Positions 41,132 through 45,957 of a stretch of 45,957 nucleotides of DNA are shown piece by piece; the stretch's first letter is position 1; each line of letters starts with the position of its first letter. The notes beneath the pieces are model-generated. The model made no database searches. It was not told where the DNA came from and saw only the letters and a program-made list of their open reading frames with translations. The stretch lies in contig JAGWBA010000010.1 in assembly GCA_021296215.1 (NCBI GenBank), forward strand, positions 1 through 45,957, read 5' to 3'. Both the position numbers and the translations under genes were made by a program. The DNA is from Flavobacteriales bacterium (GTDB lineage: Bacteria > Bacteroidota > Bacteroidia > Flavobacteriales > ECT2AJA-044).

Positions 41132-42795
41132 TGGAGCAAAAACCGATCATATTCTGTGTGGACGATGATCCACAAATATTGAGAGCGATACAGCGCGATC
41201 TCCGTTCGGAGTTTCGCCGGGAGTACCGCGTCAAGAATACGTCATCGGCCCGCGAGGCCTTAACGGCCCTCGAAGAGTTGAAGAAAAAAGGGGAAACGGT
41301 CGCCCTATTTCTGTCGGACCAGCGCATTCCCGAAATGCTCGGGGTTGAATTCCTGGAGCTCGCCAAGAGGTTTTATCCGACCGCAAAACGCGTACTCTTA
41401 ACCGCCTATTCGGATACCGATGCGGCCATTAAGGCGATCAACGACGTTCAATTGGACTATTACCTCCTCAAGCCTTGGGATCCGCCCGAAGAAAAACTGT
41501 TTCCAGTCCTCAAGGATCTATTGGACGATTGGTGGGCTCAGTACACTCCTGAGTTTCGCGGGGTTCGATTGATCGGTTATCAATACAGTCCCAAGAGTCA
41601 CGAGATCAAGGATTTCTTGGCCGGGAATCTGATCCCTTACGAGTGGATCGAATACGAGAATACCGAACGGGCCGCGCCGTTTGTAGAGCGACACTCGTTC
41701 GATGCAACTCATTTGCCCGTTCTTGTGACCGAAGGCGGCGAAGCACTATTAAAGCCCACCGTACAAGAGGTGGCGCGAAAGCTTGGAATGAGCTTGACCG
41801 CAAGTGAAAAACCCTATGATGTAGTGATCATCGGCGCGGGTCCGGCCGGATTGGCAGCTGGCGTTTACGGCGGCTCTGAAGGGCGTGTAACGGCGCTCAT
41901 AGAGCGGTGTGCTCCCAGTGGTCAGGCGGGGACATCGAGCCGAATTGAGAATTATTTGGGGTTTCCGAACGGATTGAGCGGGGCAGACCTCGCTCGACGG
42001 GCCATTACACAAGCGACGCGGTTCGGAATCGAGTTCTTGTCGCCGACCGAAGTGTCGAGCATTGAGCGCGTGAATCCTTACAATATCCTCAAACTGAAAG
42101 AAGGTGGAGAATTGAAGGCTCGCGCAGTAGTGGTCACCACGGGCGTCAACTACCGAAAACTAAGCGCTCCGGGGATGGATCGGTTTACGGGCGCGGGAAT
42201 CTACTATGGGGCGGCCACTACTGAAGCATCTGCCTGCCAGGACGGCGACGTATATATCGCGGGCGGAGGTAACTCGGCGGGGCAAGGAGCCGTGTACCTC
42301 AGCAAGTTCGCGCGAAAGGTCCACATCTGCATTCGCCGCGAAGATCTCACCTCGAGCATGTCGCAATACCTCATCGACCAAATAGACGGAATAGAGAACA
42401 TCGAAGTGCTCTCGAAGACCGAAGTGATCGAGGCACATGGCGACGATCGTCTCGAAGCCCTGACCATCAAGAACATCGAAAGTGAAGCGACTGAAAAGGT
42501 ATCGGCCCGAGCACTCTTCGTTTTCATTGGTGCTCGCCCCTACACCGATTGGCTGAGTGCCGATTTCAAGCGCGACTCCAAAGGCTTCTTGCTCACGGGC
42601 AACTCCCTCATGAACCACGAATCGTTCAAAAGAGAATGGTTACTGCAGCGCGACCCTTTCACCCTCGAAACATCCGTACCCGGCGTTTTCGCGGCGGGCG
42701 ACGTGCGAAGTGGTGCCATGAATCGCGTCGCTTCAGCCGTAGGTGAAGGAGCTATGAGCATCAGCCTGGTACATCAATACCTCAGCGAAAACTAA
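41131..42795 (+). CDS. Response regulator fused to thioredoxin-reductase-like flavoprotein
   Basis: A 554-residue fusion of three parts. Residues 1-120: receiver domain with acidic DDD (11-13), phosphoacceptor D63, TAYSD and K in LLKPW. Residues about 145-220: thioredoxin/glutaredoxin-like fold without cysteines (LIGYQYSPKSHEIKDFLAGN). Residues about 228-554: FAD/NAD(P)H domain of the TrxR family with IIGAGPAGLAAG, IAGGGNSAGQGA and GVFAAGDVRSG. Where TrxR has its CxxC pair this protein has GAATTEASAC, so no dithiol exists and it cannot be a standard thioredoxin reductase. Fusions of this kind are known in databases, function unknown. The kinase gene overlaps it; egtB follows after 3 bases. 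Confidence 0.92.
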   Translation: MEQKPIIFCVDDDPQILRAIQRDLRSEFRREYRVKNTSSAREALTALEELKKKGETVALFLSDQRIPEMLGVEFLELAKRFYPTAKRVLLTAYSDTDAAIKAINDVQLDYYLLKPWDPPEEKLFPVLKDLLDDWWAQYTPEFRGVRLIGYQYSPKSHEIKDFLAGNLIPYEWIEYENTERAAPFVERHSFDATHLPVLVTEGGEALLKPTVQEVARKLGMSLTASEKPYDVVIIGAGPAGLAAGVYGGSEGRVTALIERCAPSGQAGTSSRIENYLGFPNGLSGADLARRAITQATRFGIEFLSPTEVSSIERVNPYNILKLKEGGELKARAVVVTTGVNYRKLSAPGMDRFTGAGIYYGAATTEASACQDGDVYIAGGGNSAGQGAVYLSKFARKVHICIRREDLTSSMSQYLIDQIDGIENIEVLSKTEVIEAHGDDRLEALTIKNIESEATEKVSARALFVFIGARPYTDWLSADFKRDSKGFLLTGNSLMNHESFKREWLLQRDPFTLETSVPGVFAAGDVRSGAMNRVASAVGEGAMSISLVHQYLSEN

Positions 42796-42798
42796 TTT

Positions 42799-43950
42799 AT
42801 GATCGACCGCTACAACGCCATTAGACAACGCACTGAAGACCTCTGTAAGCCGCTCGAGATCGAGGATTACGTACCTCAGTCGATCGTCGATGTGAGTCCG
42901 CCCAAGTGGCATCTCGCCCACATGACCTGGTTCTTCGAGACCTTCATTCTAAAGCCGAATGATCCCTTTTACAAGGAATTCCACCCGAAGTACAACTACC
43001 TCTTCAACAGCTACTACGAATCGGTCGGTGATCGTGTATTGCGCGATCGCCGCGGCCATATGAGTAGGCCCACGGTCGCCGAGGTCTACGCGTATCGAGC
43101 ACACGTGAATGAAGCCGTGAATCGCCTAGCTCAAAAGCGCGGCTTCGATGGGCTGGAAGACACGCTTGCACTGGGTTTGCAGCACGAGCAGCAGCATCAG
43201 GAATTGCTCATCACCGACCTCAAATACACGCTGGCGCACAGCCCTTTGTTTCCGGCCTATGACGAAAGCTGCGACTGGGAAACGAATTTTCCGGCGCCTA
43301 GCGGCGCGATGGTGGAGCTCGCGGAAGGATTGTACGATATCGGTGCCACAGGAGATCGGTTCTTTTTCGACAACGAACAAGGAAGGCATAAGGTGTATTT
43401 GGAAGGTGCGCGCATCAGTGCCGATTACATTACCAACGCCGAATACCTCGAATTCATGGAGGGCGGTGGGTACGGCGATTTTCGCCATTGGTTGAGTGAA
43501 GCCTGGGGAATGGTTCAAGAGGAGCATTGGCGAGCCCCACTTTACTGGTACAAGGTCGACGGCGACTGGTACCAGTATCAACTGAATGGACTGGTGGCCA
43601 TCGAGCCGCAGGCTCCGGTTAGGCATATTAGTTACTTCGAGGCCGATGCCTTTGCACACTGGGCGGGCAAAAGGCTGCTCACGGAATTCGAGCGCGAGGC
43701 GGTGGCCGATCAGCTGAATGGCGGTTGGCTTTGGGAGTGGACTTCGAGTGCCTACCTCCCCTACCCGCGATTCCAGGCGGCCGAGGGCGCTATGGGTGAA
43801 TACAACGGCAAATTCATGGTGAATCAGATGGTACTGCGCGGTGGATCGTTGGCGTCGCCACCGGGACATGTCGACCGGCCGACGTATCGAAACTTTTTTC
43901 ATCCTCACCTTCGTTGGCAATTCAACGGAATCAGGCTCGCAGAAAAATGA
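42799..43950 (+). CDS. egtB: Ergothioneine biosynthesis sulfoxide synthase EgtB
   Basis: A 383-residue non-haem iron enzyme that joins a thiol to trimethylhistidine with O2. The N-terminal DinB-like domain gives the probable iron ligands H41 (HLAHMTWFFE), H130 and H134 (HEQQHQE). The C-terminal half is the FGE-sulfatase fold, ending LRGGSLASPPGHV ... YRNFFHPHLRWQFNGIRLA. The double tyrosine in FNSYYESVGD (72-73) may be the catalytic pair seen in type II enzymes; this is an inference. No egtA or egtC is nearby, so cysteine rather than glutamyl-cysteine may be the thiol. A mini-palindrome (IEPQAP) lies inside. Confidence 0.92.
   Translation: MIDRYNAIRQRTEDLCKPLEIEDYVPQSIVDVSPPKWHLAHMTWFFETFILKPNDPFYKEFHPKYNYLFNSYYESVGDRVLRDRRGHMSRPTVAEVYAYRAHVNEAVNRLAQKRGFDGLEDTLALGLQHEQQHQELLITDLKYTLAHSPLFPAYDESCDWETNFPAPSGAMVELAEGLYDIGATGDRFFFDNEQGRHKVYLEGARISADYITNAEYLEFMEGGGYGDFRHWLSEAWGMVQEEHWRAPLYWYKVDGDWYQYQLNGLVAIEPQAPVRHISYFEADAFAHWAGKRLLTEFEREAVADQLNGGWLWEWTSSAYLPYPRFQAAEGAMGEYNGKFMVNQMVLRGGSLASPPGHVDRPTYRNFFHPHLRWQFNGIRLAEK
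43599..43616 (+). repeat. Mini-palindrome copy (in egtB)
   Basis: CATC, GAGCC, GCA, GGCTC, C. Read in sense as IEPQAP. The stem differs from the GGCCC copies, but pairing is perfect. Confidence 0.6.
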
Positions 43951-44876
43951 TCATTTACACCCCGAATAAAGCTTTTGGCCGCGACATCCTACATTTAGGC
44001 CACAGCCGGACCATGCGCAAGCTCATGTACTACACTCTGGGCGTTGGCGTCGTGACCGCTATTCTTATCGCCCCTATCATTCATTTAGAGATCTCGGAAG
44101 AGCTGAAAATGAACCCGACCGTTTTCTCTTTCCTCGGGATCGTGCTGAGCATACTACTCGTATTTCGGACCAATTCGGCCTACGACCGCTGGTGGGAAGG
44201 CCGCAAACAGTGGGGAGCACTGGTGAACAACACCCGAAACCTCGCCATTCTGGTTCAAACGGCATTTCCCAAGGACGACGAACAGGTGCGGCATTTCATG
44301 GCCACGCGGATTAGTAACTTTTGCCTGGCGCTCGTGGAGCATTTGCGCAACGGGGTCATTATGGAAGAGCTCATCAACTTGACCGATGACGATCGACATC
44401 GCTACGATCAAAAGGACCATGTGCCCAACTACATTGCCACAGGGATTCAGCAGAAATTCCACGACGCCTACAAGGCGCACGTAATAGGCCCTGAGGATCA
44501 CCGGAACACCATGCAGGTGTGGAGGGGTTTTCTGGATATTCTGGGCGCTTGCGAGCGAATCAAGAAAACCCCTATCCCCTTTAGCTATGCGGTACATATA
44601 AGAACCTTCATCCTGGCCTATACGGTGCTTCTTCCCTTTGCCTTGGTAGCAACCTTTCAGTTTTGGACGGTGCCCTTGGTCATGTTCATTTTCTACGCGT
44701 TCATGGGCGTGCAGATGATGGCCGAGGAGATCGAGGACCCCTTTGGGACGGATTGCAATGATTTGCCCACCAGTACCATTGCCCATAACATCAAGAATAA
44801 CGTTTTCGAGATACTGGAAGACAAGCACCACGTCAAAACGGAATCAACTCAACGCGACTACGATAAAATTCATTGA
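43947..44876 (+). CDS. Bestrophin-family (UPF0187) channel protein
   Basis: A 309-residue membrane protein with four helix regions (MYYTLGVGVVTAILIAP, FSFLGIVLSILLVFRTNSAY, TFILAYTVLLPFALVATF, VPLVMFIFYAFMGVQMMAEE). FRTNSAYDRWWEGRKQWG is the conserved bestrophin signature, and EEIEDPFGTDCNDLP the C-terminal one. Bacterial members form pentameric, sometimes anion or cation channels. It starts within the stop of egtB (ATGA) and ends one base before egtD, so it is made together with the ergothioneine enzymes. Confidence 0.92.
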   Translation: MIIYTPNKAFGRDILHLGHSRTMRKLMYYTLGVGVVTAILIAPIIHLEISEELKMNPTVFSFLGIVLSILLVFRTNSAYDRWWEGRKQWGALVNNTRNLAILVQTAFPKDDEQVRHFMATRISNFCLALVEHLRNGVIMEELINLTDDDRHRYDQKDHVPNYIATGIQQKFHDAYKAHVIGPEDHRNTMQVWRGFLDILGACERIKKTPIPFSYAVHIRTFILAYTVLLPFALVATFQFWTVPLVMFIFYAFMGVQMMAEEIEDPFGTDCNDLPTSTIAHNIKNNVFEILEDKHHVKTESTQRDYDKIH

Positions 44877-44877
44877 T

Positions 44878-45819
44878 ATGACCTCTTTTGCCGACGACGT
44901 CCGCACCGGATTCAGCACTGAGCGAAAACATATATCGTCGAAATACCATTACGACGACAAAGGCAGCGCCATTTTCCAGGCTATTATGCGCATGCCGTCG
45001 TACTACCTGACCGATAGCGAGTTTGAGATCTTCGAGACCAACAAGGCCGATATACTGGCGCAATTCGATCCGTCGGTCGGCCCATTCAATCTGGTGGAGT
45101 TCGGCGCAGGAGATGGCCAAAAGACCAAGGTCTTGCTCGAGTATTTTCTGGAACAAGGAGCCGACTTTACCTATGTGCCGATCGATATCTCGAAATCGGC
45201 CTTGGATGATCTGTGCTATGATCTTTGTGCACGCTGGCCCGAAATGAACGTAAGCCCGCTCAACACCGACTACATGAGCGGGTTGGATGTGCTGCGCAAA
45301 GGAGATCGACGAAACATCGTGCTCTTTTTGGGCTCTAATTTGGGCAACTTCTCGCGTGAGGCCGCGGATCGATTCTTGACCGAGCTGCGTTCACATTTAG
45401 CACCGAACGACGCTTTATTCATAGGACTCGATTTGCAGAAGGACCCCAAGGTAATCCTGCGCGCGTACGATGATCCTGAAGGTATTACCAAGTCCTTCAA
45501 CTTGAATCTGCTTACACGTATCAACCGGGAGCTCGGCGGACACTTTGACCCGATGAAGTTCGATTTCTACTGCAGTTATTCACCGGAGACGGGCGAGGTT
45601 CGCTCCTATTTAGTGAGTAAAGTAGAACAAGATGTGCGCATTGATGCCTTGGGTGAGTCGTACCACTTTGATCAATGGGAGACGATCCACACGGAGATCA
45701 GCCGAAAATTCAAGTTGAGTAATCTACCCGGGTTGGCCGAACGAAACGGGTTCGAGCACCAGGCGAATGATTTCGATTGCAAGCACTATTTCGTGAATAG
45801 TTATTGGAAGGCGGTGTAG
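44878..45819 (+). CDS. egtD: L-histidine N-alpha-methyltransferase EgtD
   Basis: A 313-residue SAM-dependent methyltransferase that makes hercynine (trimethylhistidine), the substrate of EgtB. KYHYDDKGSAIFQAIMRMPSYYLTDSEFEIF is the family N-terminal signature, VEFGAGDGQKTKVLLEYF the SAM-binding motif, and LFLGSNLGNFS the middle motif. The ATG at 44878 is preferred over an upstream in-frame start that would lie within the bestrophin gene. It is the last gene of the unit; 71 bases later an inverted repeat is found. Confidence 0.93.
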   Translation: MTSFADDVRTGFSTERKHISSKYHYDDKGSAIFQAIMRMPSYYLTDSEFEIFETNKADILAQFDPSVGPFNLVEFGAGDGQKTKVLLEYFLEQGADFTYVPIDISKSALDDLCYDLCARWPEMNVSPLNTDYMSGLDVLRKGDRRNIVLFLGSNLGNFSREAADRFLTELRSHLAPNDALFIGLDLQKDPKVILRAYDDPEGITKSFNLNLLTRINRELGGHFDPMKFDFYCSYSPETGEVRSYLVSKVEQDVRIDALGESYHFDQWETIHTEISRKFKLSNLPGLAERNGFEHQANDFDCKHYFVNSYWKAV

Positions 45820-45859
45820 CTAGCCTAGGACCTGGGTTGGTTATAGTCGTGGAGGACCG

Positions 45860-45877
45860 CATCGGCCCGTAGGGCCA
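45860..45877 (+). repeat. Mini-palindrome copy after egtD
   Basis: An exact CATCGGCCCGTAGGGCCA followed by an A run, 41 bases after the egtD stop. It is followed by a longer inverted repeat. Confidence 0.75.
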
Positions 45878-45889
45878 AAAAAAAGGTGC

Positions 45890-45925
45890 TGTATTAAATC
45901 GCAAGTGAACGTGCGATTTAATACA
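45890..45925. repeat. 14-bp perfect inverted repeat near the right edge
   Basis: TGTATTAAATCGCA and TGCGATTTAATACA are separated by 8 bases (AGTGAACG). Being AT-rich with TTTAAA after it, it could end the egt transcript, act as an operator for a gene beyond the edge, or be part of a mobile element. No gene is seen in 45820-45957. Confidence 0.6.
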
Positions 45926-45957
45926 TTTAAACTATAAAGACGTCTACTACTGACGAT

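Noticed and set aside
41131-42795. Annotation as functional thioredoxin reductase (trxB)
   Set aside because: The CxxC dithiol is absent; only a single cysteine (SAC) lies in the region.
43126-43920. 264-codon antisense frame in egtB
   Set aside because: It is a shadow of egtB, whose iron ligands and FGE motifs are clear on the plus strand.

Overview
The window looks like a chromosomal segment from a member of the Bacteroidota, most likely a marine or aquatic Flavobacteriales lineage. The evidence is the gliding genes gldF and gldG, two secreted proteins with type IX secretion sorting tails (PNPARD motif), a long-form GAPDH, a LuxC-like acyl-CoA reductase divergent from a dicluster ferredoxin, and -7 elements of the TAnnTTTG type. 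No rRNA, tRNA, CRISPR array or complete insertion sequence is visible. This is read by eye; no database search was run.

Layout. 1-1240 is an AT-rich island on the minus strand: a gene cut by the left edge and a three-gene unit that looks like a small polymorphic toxin with its immunity protein. 1241-1757 has no confident gene and ends in a cluster of short hairpins. 1758-9989 is housekeeping: acyl-CoA reductase, ferredoxin, serC-serA-DUF1015-yggS, an outer-membrane barrel and purC. 10099-16909 holds phoH, a SAM hydrolase, a small monooxygenase, gldF-gldG-DUF4340 and dnaN. 17005-24462 holds two T9SS cargo proteins, a metallophosphatase, a DnaQ/GIY-YIG fusion, a DUF2807 lipoprotein gene broken by two lesions, and a phosphohexomutase. 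24473-28816 is a minus-strand operon dapF-GNAT-multihaem cytochrome/TPR-mltG. 28944-32859 holds a Deg protease, GAPDH and a small secreted protein. 32856-38259 is a six-gene minus-strand run: radC-wecB-polysaccharide deacetylase-acetyltransferase-like-upp-yjjG.

The most interesting gene set is 38398-45819. Six plus-strand genes with gaps of no more than 4 nt encode an S41-like protease, a cNMP-domain histidine kinase, a response regulator fused to a cysteine-less thioredoxin-reductase-like flavoprotein, EgtB, a bestrophin-family channel and EgtD. The order suggests a redox two-component pathway and an anion channel tied to ergothioneine (or related thiol-imidazole) synthesis.

The most striking non-gene signal is a dispersed 18-bp mini-palindrome: CATC, a 5-bp stem, a GYA triloop, the matching stem, then usually A. 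It occurs about 15 times, both between genes and inside reading frames of unrelated proteins, where it inserts recurring peptides such as ALRAD and PQA. Stem sequences vary with compensating changes. Two intergenic spacers (6297-6486 and 9990-10109) share a second repeat type: blocks built from GAATTCTTAAT followed by 7-bp tandem repeats.
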